A program made the translations under genes and the position numbers. A stretch of DNA of 64,000 nucleotides, from NCBI GenBank assembly GCA_022729235.1, contig JALDAJ010000001.1, positions 576,442-640,441 on the forward strand, written 5' to 3'. The DNA comes from Candidatus Nanohalarchaeota archaeon. Its GTDB lineage: Archaea; Nanohalarchaeota; Nanosalinia; Nanosalinales; Nanosalinaceae. The notes beneath the pieces were generated by a model. It searched no databases. It was not told where the DNA came from and saw only the letters and a program-made list of their open reading frames with translations. Shown piece by piece: positions 15,280 to 23,205 of the stretch; position 1 is the first letter of the stretch, and each line of letters begins with the position of its first letter.

Positions 15280-15287
15280 GTGCAGAG

Positions 15288-15641
15288 CTACGGCAGATAT
15301 CTTTCTCTGTTGTTTTCTTTCCATACTTGGTAAGTACGTTGGGGTATTGAGGTTCCTGCAAGCATTGCAGATCCTCTAAGTAAAGCGGAAGAGGTTCCAA
15401 CGGCTAGACTGGTCTTAAGATATCCTTTTGCAGCAGATGCTCCTGTTATTATTGCACCCCAGTATGCCAGATTGTTCGCTAATTCGATACCTGCCTCTTT
15501 GACATCCATATTTTCTATCTCATCTCGCACTATGTCTGAGTATGTAGAATCTGTTTCTAGGGCTTCATGAGACGATATCTGTGATTCAAGCAGTTCTTCC
15601 CAGGATTCCTCTCCTGCTTTTTCAAGATAAACGGGGTCCAT
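15288..15641 (-). CDS. Uncharacterised membrane-associated protein
   Basis: A 117-residue protein: a soluble acidic N-terminal half (ESWEELLESQISSHEALETD) and a C-terminal half with hydrophobic stretches near residues 50-72 (IELANNLAYWGAIITGASAA) and 78-98 (LAVGTSSALLRGSAMLAGTS). Family unknown. It may be related in function to the neighbour at 15715-16170, which also has one or two membrane segments plus an acidic soluble part; both interrupt the EF-1A/S10 order. Confidence 0.6.
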   Translation of the reverse strand: MDPVYLEKAGEESWEELLESQISSHEALETDSTYSDIVRDEIENMDVKEAGIELANNLAYWGAIITGASAAKGYLKTSLAVGTSSALLRGSAMLAGTSIPQRTYQVWKENNRERYLP

Positions 15642-15714
15642 AAGGAAGATTTAGAGGATGGTATCGACTATTAGAATTTGTTCGGAAGAATGTAGGTCTC
15701 GGAGTAGAATAAGC

Positions 15715-16170
15715 CTATATCTGGTCTGGAGAGTCAATTTCTATTTCTCCGTCCGGGTCAGTCTCTATCTCTATTGTTATACCATACTCGTCTGGGTTAT
15801 ATTCCATTCCAACTTCTTTGTGAAGCTCGCGAAGACGTCTATCTATCTCCAGTTCGTCGTCCACAGTCTCGCCATCGTAAGCTTCAAGTTTCTCGTCGAT
15901 AGTTACAGAGGCGTCAAAATCTTCTGTCTGTCCGTACTGCTTTCTGGTTATTTCTGCTTCGCGTCTATGAGCGTATATTGCTCCGCCTGTACACACTACC
16001 GTGTTCAGTATCCAAATTCCTGCGGAATCTCCGTTCAGAAGTCTTTCTATAGCTACTATACTTGAGCCTGCGGCACCAACTCCTAATACGACTTCTGCTA
16101 AGGAATTAGGAGCGTAGTTTGTAGGTAAATACTCGAAGTAATTGTCAATAGGCTTACTTCCATTGTTCAT
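15715..16170 (-). CDS. Uncharacterised membrane protein with acidic cytoplasmic tail
   Basis: A 151-residue protein with hydrophobic segments near residues 24-42 (LAEVVLGVGAAGSSIVAIE) and 50-67 (AGIWILNTVVCTGGAIYA), followed by a long soluble C-terminal part rich in Asp and Glu (from RREAEITRKQYGQ onward, ending EIETDPDGEIEIDSPDQI). Topology suggests a membrane hairpin with the acidic tail on one side. No known family recognised. Encoded 47 bases after EF-1A on the same strand. Confidence 0.6.
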   Translation of the reverse strand: MNNGSKPIDNYFEYLPTNYAPNSLAEVVLGVGAAGSSIVAIERLLNGDSAGIWILNTVVCTGGAIYAHRREAEITRKQYGQTEDFDASVTIDEKLEAYDGETVDDELEIDRRLRELHKEVGMEYNPDEYGITIEIETDPDGEIEIDSPDQI

Positions 16171-16217
16171 TTTAACCAGATAAATAGAAATAGAAAGTAG
16201 GGGAAAGGAGAAGAAAC

Positions 16218-17486
16218 TTAGTTCTTCTCTTCGACGCTTAGAGCCATTCCGGCTCCGACTGTCTGTCCCATGTCCCTGATCGCGAAACGGCTCATCTGTG
16301 GGATTTCGTCGTTTTCTTCGATGACGAGTGGCTGCTGTGGTGTAATCTCCACGATCGCTGCCTGTCCCTGCTTGATGTAGTCAGGGTCTTCCTCGACTGT
16401 TTCGCCGGTCTTAGGGTTCATGGTCTTCTTCAGGTCTGTGAAGGTGCATGAAACCTGTGCTGTGTTAACGTGGAATACCGGCGTGTACCCTTCGCTGATG
16501 ACGTTAGGGTGGTTGAGGACGATGACCTGCGCCTCGAAGGAGTCAACGACTGTCGGAGGATTGTCTGCTGGTCCTGCAACGTCTCCTTTCTTGACATCGT
16601 CTGTTCCTACTCCTCTGGTGTTCCATCCGATGTTGTCCCCTGGCTCTGCAGATTCAACTTCTTCGTGGTGCATCTCGATTGTCTTAACTTCTCCGCCTAC
16701 ACCTGCGGGCTGGAATGTGAGGTCGTCTCCCTGGGAAATCTCTCCTGTCTCAACACGTCCTACGGATACAGCTCCGATTCCGGAGATGTTGTAGACGTCC
16801 TGGATAGGAATTCTTGTTGGGAGGTCGACAGCTCTTTCAGGTTCTTCGAAGTCGTCTAGAGCGTCGACAAGGGTTGGTCCGTCGTACCATCCTGTCTCGT
16901 CGCTCTCTGTTGCGACGTTCTCTCCTTCGAATGAGGAGATAGGTACGAAGTCGATGTCAGATGGATCGTATCCTACACCTTGAAGCATCTGGGATACTTC
17001 GTCCTTGATGTCGTTGTATGCTCCTTCCTCGTAGTCTTCGAGATCCATCTTGTTGATGGCGACAGCCAGCTGGTCGATTCCAAGGGTCTTTGCAAGGTAT
17101 GCGTGCTCCTTGGTCTGCGGCTGGATACCGTCGTCAGCAGCTACGACCAGTACGCCTGCATCCGCCTGGGATGCTCCTGTGATCATGTTTTTGATGAAGT
17201 CGCGGTGTCCGGGAGCGTCGATGATTGTGAAGTAGTAGTTGTCAGAGTCGAACTCCTGGTGTGCAAGGTCGATTGTTACTCCTCTTTCACGTTCTTCCTC
17301 GATGGTGTCCATCGCGAACGCGAAGGAGAATGTTTCCTTGCCTGCTTCTTCTGCTGCTTCTTCTAGCTTCCTCATCTCTTCTTGTGGAAGGTTTTCAGTC
17401 TCCCACAGTAGTCGTCCGATTGTGGTGGACTTTCCGTGGTCGACGTGACCGATAAATACTAGGTTAATGTGTGGTTTGTCTGCCAT
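16218..17486 (-). CDS. tuf: Translation elongation factor 1-alpha (aEF-1A)
   Basis: GTPase delivering aminoacyl-tRNA to the ribosome. The 422 residues include G1 GHVDHGKST (residues 13-21), G3 DAPGHRDF, G4 NKMD, and domains II/III ending [13 protein letters not shown]. The effector region [11 protein letters not shown] is archaeal. Normal length. ATG at 17486 has AGGTG 8 bases upstream and a TATA box at 17525-17536. The promoter faces a divergent one for the gene at 17591. Confidence 0.98.
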   Translation of the reverse strand: MADKPHINLVFIGHVDHGKSTTIGRLLWETENLPQEEMRKLEEAAEEAGKETFSFAFAMDTIEEERERGVTIDLAHQEFDSDNYYFTIIDAPGHRDFIKNMITGASQADAGVLVVAADDGIQPQTKEHAYLAKTLGIDQLAVAINKMDLEDYEEGAYNDIKDEVSQMLQGVGYDPSDIDFVPISSFEGENVATESDETGWYDGPTLVDALDDFEEPERAVDLPTRIPIQDVYNISGIGAVSVGRVETGEISQGDDLTFQPAGVGGEVKTIEMHHEEVESAEPGDNIGWNTRGVGTDDVKKGDVAGPADNPPTVVDSFEAQVIVLNHPNVISEGYTPVFHVNTAQVSCTFTDLKKTMNPKTGETVEEDPDYIKQGQAAIVEITPQQPLVIEENDEIPQMSRFAIRDMGQTVGAGMALSVEEKN

Positions 17487-17524
17487 AGTTTTTGCACCTG
17501 CGTATATACCGGAATTAACCGGTT

Positions 17525-17573
17525 AAACTTTAAAAAGGGTGTCATATACTTGTTCTTAAACGATATTAAAGTT
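17525..17573. promoter_or_regulatory. Divergent promoters for EF-1A (-) and the gene at 17591 (+)
   Basis: Two TATA-like cores lie in the 104-base spacer. On the minus strand TTTTTAAAGTTT at 17525-17536 would start transcription near 17505, leaving a short leader with AGGTG before EF-1A. On the + strand GATATTAAAGTTTA at 17561-17573 is about 24 bases before the ATG at 17591, fitting a leaderless transcript. Confidence 0.6.
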
Positions 17574-17590
17574 TATGACTTAAGAGTTAC

Positions 17591-17944
17591 ATGATGGCTG
17601 AAGATCGGGTCCAGCGAGGTAATGTCGAGTATGGTGAACAGAGTGTAGTTTCGGAGAGAGAATTTTTTGACAGAAACACTCCTGACTCCGTAGGAACGCT
17701 AAAATATGAATTTACTGGGGAAAACGGACTTTGCTGTAGACTGACTCTTTTCGATGATGGCAGGGCTAATTTCTCTTATGAATGGGGTGCTTTGGATGTA
17801 GATGATTCGGTATCTCTTAAAAGAGGTAACGATTTAGCTGATAGTTATGGATGGAGATATGCTACAGACCAGTTAGATGATGACGACAGAGGACTGCTGG
17901 AAGACTTAGCATATGAGATTTTTGAAAATGAGATACTTAGATAA
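17591..17944 (+). CDS. Uncharacterised acidic protein
   Basis: A 117-residue soluble protein, very acidic. Strands are suggested by GTLKYEFTGENGLCCRLTLF and ANFSYEWGALDVDDS, and a C-terminal helix by RGLLEDLAYEIFENEIL. The translation could begin at either of two adjacent ATGs (17591 or 17594). No family recognised. A TATA box 24 bases upstream and a stop just before the convergent EF-2 gene support it being real. Confidence 0.65.
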   Translation: MMAEDRVQRGNVEYGEQSVVSEREFFDRNTPDSVGTLKYEFTGENGLCCRLTLFDDGRANFSYEWGALDVDDSVSLKRGNDLADSYGWRYATDQLDDDDRGLLEDLAYEIFENEILR

Positions 17945-17981
17945 TAACCTTTTCCGCAGATACTAGAAAAGAGGGAGGAGT

Positions 17982-20171
17982 TTACTCCTCTCCTGGGCTT
18001 GGCATCTCCTGTTTCATGCCTTTTCTCTCGCGGATGTCCATGATCTTTTCTTCCTGGAGGTTCATCGGTAGTGGTTCGAATACCACATCCTTCGGGTTGA
18101 AGAATCCTTTTCCTCCGGTCGCGGATTTCAGGTCGGCTTCGAACCCGAATGATTCATCCACAGGTAGTTTGCATGTGAGGACTGCTGAGTCTCCTTCCTC
18201 ATCCATGTCCATCACGTCACCACGTCTGTTAGAAATCTCTGTCATCGCGTCTCCCATGGTTGGGGAGGGTGTATCTATCCTGACTACTCTTACAGGTTCG
18301 ATGAGCTGTGGGGATGCCTGGAGGAAGGATTTTGTTATAGCGTCTTTTGTTGCAGGAATCATCTGTGCTGGACCTCTGTGGATTGCATCTTCGTGCAGCT
18401 TCGCGTCATGAAGCTTGACCTTGAGACCGATAACCGGTTCCGCTGCAAGTGGTCCTTCATCGCAGAACTCTTGGAACGCGTCTACTAAGTACTCCTTGAT
18501 CTCTCTGAGGTTTTTGATACCTCTGGAGTCATTGATGAAAAGGTTCTCTTCGTAGACTTCCATGATGTTGTCTGCTTCATCCTTGTCCATTCCTGCATCT
18601 ACAAGCGCGTCTCTTATCTCGTGTTGTTCATCTGCCTGCATTTTGACTTCTTCGTAGTCTTCCTTGATGAACTTGCGGACGTCTTCGTCGAGTGGTTCGA
18701 CTGAAATCTCGAGCTTGTTGTGCCGGTTTGGTGACTTACCTACTACTTCGGGCCCGTCATCGTCGATTCCTTCCCTGAATACGACAATCGGTTCGGAGAC
18801 ATCGATGTCGATTCCTTTCTCGTCAAGGTGGCGCTCGATTTTTGCCTCGATGTGTAGTTCACCGAGTCCGGAGACTAGAGTTTCTCCAGTCTCTTCGTCG
18901 ATGTCGACCTTGATGGTGTTGTCCTCCTTTGCCCGCTTTCTCAAGGTTTCGATGAGTTTCGGCAGGTCTGAGGTGCGTTTTGGTTCGATAGACTTTGTGA
19001 CGACAGGTTCGAACACGTGTTCGATTTGCTCGAAAGGTTCGATTTCGTCTTCTCCTGAAAGTACGAATGTTTCTCCTGTCGAGAAGTCAGGTCCTGTGAT
19101 CGCGGCGATGTTGCCCGCGGGAACTGAGTCAACTGTCAGTTTTCTCGGTCCAGAGTAGATACCTACCTGCTGCGCTCGCTCGGTTTTCTGCGAGCCGATG
19201 CCGTAGAGTTCGTCTCCTTCACTGACTGTTCCGGAGAACAGTCTTGCCGTAGCAATGGTTCCTGCGTGCTCATCATCTTCTACGTTAGTCACCACTCCGA
19301 TTAATGGTCCGTCCTGGTCCTGGTCTGCCATTGACTCTCCAACTTCTGTATCAGGTTCTCCGGGCCATACAGCAGGAATCCTGTAGTCTGCTGATGTCTG
19401 TGGGTCTTCGAGGTGTTTTACTACCATGTCAAGAACTACTTCTTCAATCGGTGCGTCTTGGGATAGTCCTTCGTGGTCTCCCTCGTTCACCCTGTCGATT
19501 ATTTCCTGGAAGCTGATCCCGGTTTCTTGCATGTAAGGAACTGAGATAGCCCAATTCTTGAGGGCGGAACCGAACGCTACTGTTCCGTCGTTTACAGCCA
19601 TCTTCCATTCTTCCGCGGTCTCTTCATCCGCGTATTTTCTTAGCGCGGTGTTAACTTCTCTTATGATTTTTGTAAAACGTTCCTGCATCTCTTCAGGTGT
19701 TAACTGCATCTCTTCGATAAGTCGGTCTACCTTGTTGATGAATAGTACTGGCTTAACTCCTTCCTGGAGCGCCTGCTTCATGACGGTCTCGGTCTGGGGC
19801 ATGACTCCGTCGACCGCGTCTACAAGTACTACTACGCCGTCAACCGCACGCATCGCGCGTGTAACGTCGCCACCGAAGTCAACGTGCCCGGGAGTATCGA
19901 TAAGGTTGATCAAGTAGTCATCGCCGTCAAATTCGTGGACCATCGAGATGTTCGCGGAGTAGATAGTGATACCTCTTTCCGCTTCCTGGTCGTCGAAGTC
20001 CATGAAGCGCTGGTCTCCAGCAAGCTTCTCCGAAATCATGCCTGCTCTCGCAAGCAGGTTGTCTGTTAGCGTTGTTTTTCCGTGGTCGATGTGCGCTGCG
20101 ATGGCGATGTTCCTGATTTGTTCCGGGTCGTTGATGACCTCTTTTATGGCGTCAAGCTCTTTGTCGCTCAT
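17982..20171 (-). CDS. fusA: Translation elongation factor 2 (aEF-2)
   Basis: Translocase GTPase. It has 729 residues, normal for archaea. G1 AAHIDHGKTT lies near residues 24-33; G3 DTPGHVDFGGDV and G4 NKVD follow. The domain IV loop has HEDAIHRGPAQ, whose second His is the diphthamide site; a Dph6-like amidation enzyme is encoded at 31640-33559. ATG at 20171 is preceded by GAGG and a TATA box at 20213-20223, so it can be transcribed separately from rps7. Confidence 0.98.
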   Translation of the reverse strand: MSDKELDAIKEVINDPEQIRNIAIAAHIDHGKTTLTDNLLARAGMISEKLAGDQRFMDFDDQEAERGITIYSANISMVHEFDGDDYLINLIDTPGHVDFGGDVTRAMRAVDGVVVLVDAVDGVMPQTETVMKQALQEGVKPVLFINKVDRLIEEMQLTPEEMQERFTKIIREVNTALRKYADEETAEEWKMAVNDGTVAFGSALKNWAISVPYMQETGISFQEIIDRVNEGDHEGLSQDAPIEEVVLDMVVKHLEDPQTSADYRIPAVWPGEPDTEVGESMADQDQDGPLIGVVTNVEDDEHAGTIATARLFSGTVSEGDELYGIGSQKTERAQQVGIYSGPRKLTVDSVPAGNIAAITGPDFSTGETFVLSGEDEIEPFEQIEHVFEPVVTKSIEPKRTSDLPKLIETLRKRAKEDNTIKVDIDEETGETLVSGLGELHIEAKIERHLDEKGIDIDVSEPIVVFREGIDDDGPEVVGKSPNRHNKLEISVEPLDEDVRKFIKEDYEEVKMQADEQHEIRDALVDAGMDKDEADNIMEVYEENLFINDSRGIKNLREIKEYLVDAFQEFCDEGPLAAEPVIGLKVKLHDAKLHEDAIHRGPAQMIPATKDAITKSFLQASPQLIEPVRVVRIDTPSPTMGDAMTEISNRRGDVMDMDEEGDSAVLTCKLPVDESFGFEADLKSATGGKGFFNPKDVVFEPLPMNLQEEKIMDIRERKGMKQEMPSPGEE

Positions 20172-20212
20172 TTTAGTTTAAACCTCGATTTATGTTGAAA
20201 GAAAGAGTTACA

Positions 20213-20223
20213 AGATTTAAAAG
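20213..20223 (-). promoter_or_regulatory. TATA box for EF-2
   Basis: The minus strand reads CCTTTTAAATC in the 103-base spacer between rps7 and EF-2. Start of transcription is expected near 20192, giving a leader of about 20 bases with GAGGTTT before the ATG. Confidence 0.55.
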
Positions 20224-20274
20224 GGCATCGTGAAAGTGCTTGCTGAATAGAATATAGTAAGTAAATGAGGGAGC

Positions 20275-20904
20275 TTACCGTGCTCCTTCTGCCTCGCGTT
20301 CTCTGCGTTCTTTCTCTCTGACTGCTCTGATTTCCGAGCTTTCGTTTGCGGCTTCCATTATCTCGTTCGCAAGTGTTTCGACCGCGTCGCTTGAGGAAGC
20401 AAGTCTGTTCTCGTACGCTCCCTGTACAAGTAGCCTGATCGCGAGGTCTACACGTCTCTGTGGGCTTACAAGTACTGCTTTCCGTGCTCTTACACCACCG
20501 CGTTGATAGGTAACTACTTCCTCTGTTGGAGCAGAGTTCTCGATAGCATCAACCAGGACTTGAATAGGGTTCTCTCCTGTCTCGTCTTCGATAGTCTCGA
20601 AGATTTCCTCTATCATGTTCCAGAGTTTCTGGCTGTCTCCGGTGTTGTGTCCGGAGTCCACCAGGTGTTTTCCACCCCTGTGTCCTGCGACGTACATCCT
20701 GTTGAGGAGTCTTTCAACTACTGGTGTGTCCGCCTTGTAGAACTGTCTTTCTGTGTGTCTTCCGCGGGAGCGTGGTGCAAGAATGTTTTCGAGATTGAGG
20801 TATCTTACTAGTCCATCGTCCTCGATTTCTACTTCTTCAGCATCCCATCTCCCGAAGGTTAGTATTTCGTCGTTGATTTCGATAGCTGCAGGATTGTCAG
20901 TCAC
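20275..20904 (-). CDS. rps7: 30S ribosomal protein S7 (uS7)
   Basis: Small-subunit head assembly protein. About 209 residues from GTG 20904 (first residues VTDNPAAIEIND, initiated with Met). The frame extends upstream into rps12 to 20955, but GGTGA 7 bases before the GTG, formed by the rps12 stop itself, decides for the short start. Conserved parts: RHTERQFYKADTPVVERLLN, GHRGGKHLVDSGHN, ENPIQVLVDAIENSAPTEEV and RRVDLAIRLLVQGA. Translation is probably coupled to rps12, whose stop lies 7 bases upstream. Confidence 0.95.
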   Translation of the reverse strand: MTDNPAAIEINDEILTFGRWDAEEVEIEDDGLVRYLNLENILAPRSRGRHTERQFYKADTPVVERLLNRMYVAGHRGGKHLVDSGHNTGDSQKLWNMIEEIFETIEDETGENPIQVLVDAIENSAPTEEVVTYQRGGVRARKAVLVSPQRRVDLAIRLLVQGAYENRLASSSDAVETLANEIMEAANESSEIRAVREKERREREAEGAR

Positions 20905-20911
20905 TCGAAAA

Positions 20912-21334
20912 TCACCGCGTTGGTTTCTCCGCGTCGCCTTCAACGAGTTGCTCAAGTGAGACGCCGTTGACTTTTACGACTTTGTACCGGACGGTTGGGA
21001 TATCTCCTTTCGGTCCTCCCTTTGCGCCTCCGATTCCTTCGATGAGTACTTCGTCGTGCTCGTCGATGAAGTCGATTGCACCGTCTCCTGGTACGAACGC
21101 GGTGAGTTGTTTACCGTTTTTGATCAGTTGCACGCGCACACATTTTCTCAGTGCGGAGTTCGGCTGTTTTGCCTCGATAACGCGTTTTTCAAGGACGATT
21201 CCGCGACCCTGTGGTGAGCCTTCTAGCGGGTCAGCTTTCTCCTTGAGATTCTCCATTCTGCGCTTGTAGTCGATGTCGCTCCAGCGCTGTTCCTGGCGCT
21301 TTTTCCGAAGCTTGCGTGCGTTGTAAAGTCCCAT
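20912..21334 (-). CDS. rps12: 30S ribosomal protein S12 (uS12)
   Basis: Decoding-centre protein. The 140 residues include [22 protein letters not shown], the family signature region, and [24 protein letters not shown]. Length fits archaeal S12. Its ATG at 21334 is about 27 bases downstream of a TATA box (21356-21367), so it begins a transcript with little or no leader as well as lying in the rpo-str gene order. Confidence 0.97.
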   Translation of the reverse strand: MGLYNARKLRKKRQEQRWSDIDYKRRMENLKEKADPLEGSPQGRGIVLEKRVIEAKQPNSALRKCVRVQLIKNGKQLTAFVPGDGAIDFIDEHDEVLIEGIGGAKGGPKGDIPTVRYKVVKVNGVSLEQLVEGDAEKPTR

Positions 21335-21355
21335 GTTCAGTGCCTCGAAGTTAAA

Positions 21356-21367
21356 CTTTTTATATAC
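21356..21367 (-). promoter_or_regulatory. TATA box for rps12-rps7
   Basis: The minus strand reads GTATATAAAAAG, a canonical archaeal TATA box, between the zinc-ribbon gene and rps12. The distance to the ATG at 21334 is about 27 bases, giving a start site within a few bases of the codon. Confidence 0.7.
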
Positions 21368-21383
21368 CCTGTAGTGTCAAAGG

Positions 21384-21557
21384 TTAGTTCTGTTCTCCAG
21401 GTTCTTCTCCTGAAGCCTTCTCTGGCATCGGCCCGCTGTAACCACAATTTCTACATATCCAGTCATTTATGTTGCCGTGGGAGAAAACAGTTGTCCCGGT
21501 GGTATCTGGTTTCACGTTCTTTGAGCCGCATTCCGGGCAGGAACGTTTGTTTGACAT
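21384..21557 (-). CDS. Small zinc-ribbon protein
   Basis: Fifty-seven residues from ATG 21557. It opens MSNKRSCPECGSKNVKPDTT and continues to WICRNCGYSGPMPEKASGEE, giving two CxxC pairs (CPEC and CRNC) about 27 residues apart, a typical rubredoxin-like or TFIIS-like zinc ribbon. It lies between nusA and rps12 in the transcription/translation gene cluster, on the same strand, with 37 bases after nusA. A general role in transcription or ribosome function is likely from context, but the family was not identified. Confidence 0.75.
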   Translation of the reverse strand: MSNKRSCPECGSKNVKPDTTGTTVFSHGNINDWICRNCGYSGPMPEKASGEEPGEQN

Positions 21558-21594
21558 GAAGAAATTATGTGGGGGTTCATGGTATTGTGTTTTT

Positions 21595-22017
21595 CTATTC
21601 TACAGTGACTTCATCGACGTCGTGTGTTCTTGCGAGGATGTTGCGGATGGATTCTATCTTGTTACCGTTTTTTCCTACTACTCTGCCCTTGTTTTCGCGT
21701 GAGACCTGGATTTCGACCTCTTTTTCTTCTCCGTTCTCTTCTACGTCGACCCCTCTTATATCTGCTGATAGTATGTTGTTGAGGAACTTGCCGATGTTGT
21801 CGCTGTACTCGTAAACTTTGATGTCCTTGTTGAGTTTTCTCTGAACCTTCTGGACTATTTTTCCGCCTTTTCCTATTGCCATCCCTGCTTTTCCTTCAGG
21901 GACTACGAAGTAGGCTTCGTCTTCTTTTATAACGCAGTCTACTGTGTCGACTCCGGTGACGTTTTCGAAGATGTTGATCGCCCGGAGCATGTCTGTGTCG
22001 TAGGTTACATTTCCCAT
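21595..22017 (-). CDS. nusA: NusA-like transcription factor (two KH domains)
   Basis: Short archaeal NusA of 140 residues: two KH RNA-binding domains without the bacterial N-terminal and S1 parts. The KH loops are GMAIGKGGKIVQKV and GRVVGKNGNKIESIR. It probably acts in transcription elongation or termination through RNA contacts. Located downstream of rpoA2 as in many archaea, but the rpl30e gene often found between the two is missing. A TATA box at 22054-22063 suggests an extra promoter. Confidence 0.93.
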   Translation of the reverse strand: MGNVTYDTDMLRAINIFENVTGVDTVDCVIKEDEAYFVVPEGKAGMAIGKGGKIVQKVQRKLNKDIKVYEYSDNIGKFLNNILSADIRGVDVEENGEEKEVEIQVSRENKGRVVGKNGNKIESIRNILARTHDVDEVTVE

Positions 22018-22039
22018 GCTGTTATCCTTGTTATCTATG

Positions 22040-22063
22040 CCTGAGAAGGCTTGTTTTATAAAG
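22040..22063 (-). promoter_or_regulatory. TATA box and short hairpin before nusA
   Basis: On the minus strand CTTTATAAAAC (22054-22063) is followed by the hairpin GCCT-TCTC-AGGC at 22040-22051, then AAGGATAAC before the ATG at 22017. The leader would be roughly 15-20 bases after the start near 22035, so the hairpin probably lies at or just before the transcript start. Confidence 0.5.
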
Positions 22064-22082
22064 GGTTTGTGGTTTCATGGCT

Positions 22083-23192
22083 TTACTCACTGCTGAATCC
22101 TGCCTTGAGGTCGATCATACCTGTTCCAACAGGTACCGACTGGCCAACTATTATATTTTCAACGATTCCTTCAAGTTCGTCTGTTTCTCCCTGGAGTGTT
22201 CCCTGGATGAGGTGTTTCTTCGTCTCCTCGAATGCGGATCTTGCCAGTATCGACTTCTTGTTCCCGACGATTCCGTAACGGGTGGTTCCGTTGAGTTCTC
22301 CTTCTTTGGTCATCATATCTGCGAGTAGCATGATGTGCCTGTCATCGACGCTGATTCCCTGGGCTGCCAGTGTTTCGTTTATCTCTTCTATAATCTGGTG
22401 TCTTAGTGCTTCTACTCCCAGGACTTTTTTGACTTCGAAGAGGTCGTTCGAGACGGTGCGGTTCTCATCTACTTCCTCTATCTTGAGTGTTTTCCTCAGG
22501 GAGGTTCCTGCAGTCTGCAGTCTCCATTCATCATTTTCTTCCTGGATAACGACCTGTTCGATTCCTTTTATCCCTTTTATCCGGGTTTCCTCTGCCTTTT
22601 CCTTTATGTCCTGTAGGTCTCTCAAGTCGTAGTCTTCTTCTGAAGAAGCGATTACGAGTTCGTTGTCTCCGGCTATCTCGATTTTCGCCTTTTTCGCTTT
22701 TTCCTGCACCCTGGATTTAACGTCTTCCATGTCAACGTCGTAGTCATCCAGTAGGTCGGCATTTAGGTTATAGGAGACTTCGAGTTGCATTATGTCGATA
22801 GTATCCTTTCTAACCAGGTCTTCCAGTGTTACTTCTCTGAGTTTCCTTGCGACTTTCTTTGCATCTTCTTCGCTACTGTAGTCTTCTTTCAGGTATACAT
22901 CCATGGACGGTGTGTCAGGGTTGCGCCTGGCGTCCACGATTTCGATGAGGCGCGGAAGTCCTGCAGTAAGTGATACCTGTGCAGCTCCTGCTGCGTGGTA
23001 TGTTTCCATTGTCAGCTGTGTAGCGGGTTCCGCGAGTGACTGTGCTGCAACGAGACCTATGGCTTCTCCCGGCTCGTACTGCATCTTCTCGTATCTTTCC
23101 TCTAGTTTTTCCTGTGTTTCAGCCTCTACTCCTAGTTCCCTGTATCTTGGAGGTAGTTCCTGTGCGCGATCTTTCCAGCTTATCTCGTTCAT
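22083..23192 (-). CDS. rpoA2: DNA-directed RNA polymerase subunit A''
   Basis: C-terminal part of the largest RNA polymerase subunit (369 residues from ATG 23192). It contains the bridge/trigger region EPGEAIGLVAAQSLAEPATQLTMETYH, the GLPRLIEIVDARRNPDTPSM segment and a C-terminal ILARSAFEETKKHL. The frame extends to 23264 but would overlap rpoA1; the ATG at 23192 has GAGGTGATC 8 bases upstream. Thirteen bases separate it from the rpoA1 stop. Confidence 0.97.
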   Translation of the reverse strand: MNEISWKDRAQELPPRYRELGVEAETQEKLEERYEKMQYEPGEAIGLVAAQSLAEPATQLTMETYHAAGAAQVSLTAGLPRLIEIVDARRNPDTPSMDVYLKEDYSSEEDAKKVARKLREVTLEDLVRKDTIDIMQLEVSYNLNADLLDDYDVDMEDVKSRVQEKAKKAKIEIAGDNELVIASSEEDYDLRDLQDIKEKAEETRIKGIKGIEQVVIQEENDEWRLQTAGTSLRKTLKIEEVDENRTVSNDLFEVKKVLGVEALRHQIIEEINETLAAQGISVDDRHIMLLADMMTKEGELNGTTRYGIVGNKKSILARSAFEETKKHLIQGTLQGETDELEGIVENIIVGQSVPVGTGMIDLKAGFSSE

Positions 23193-23205
23193 TTTTCGAT
23201 CACCT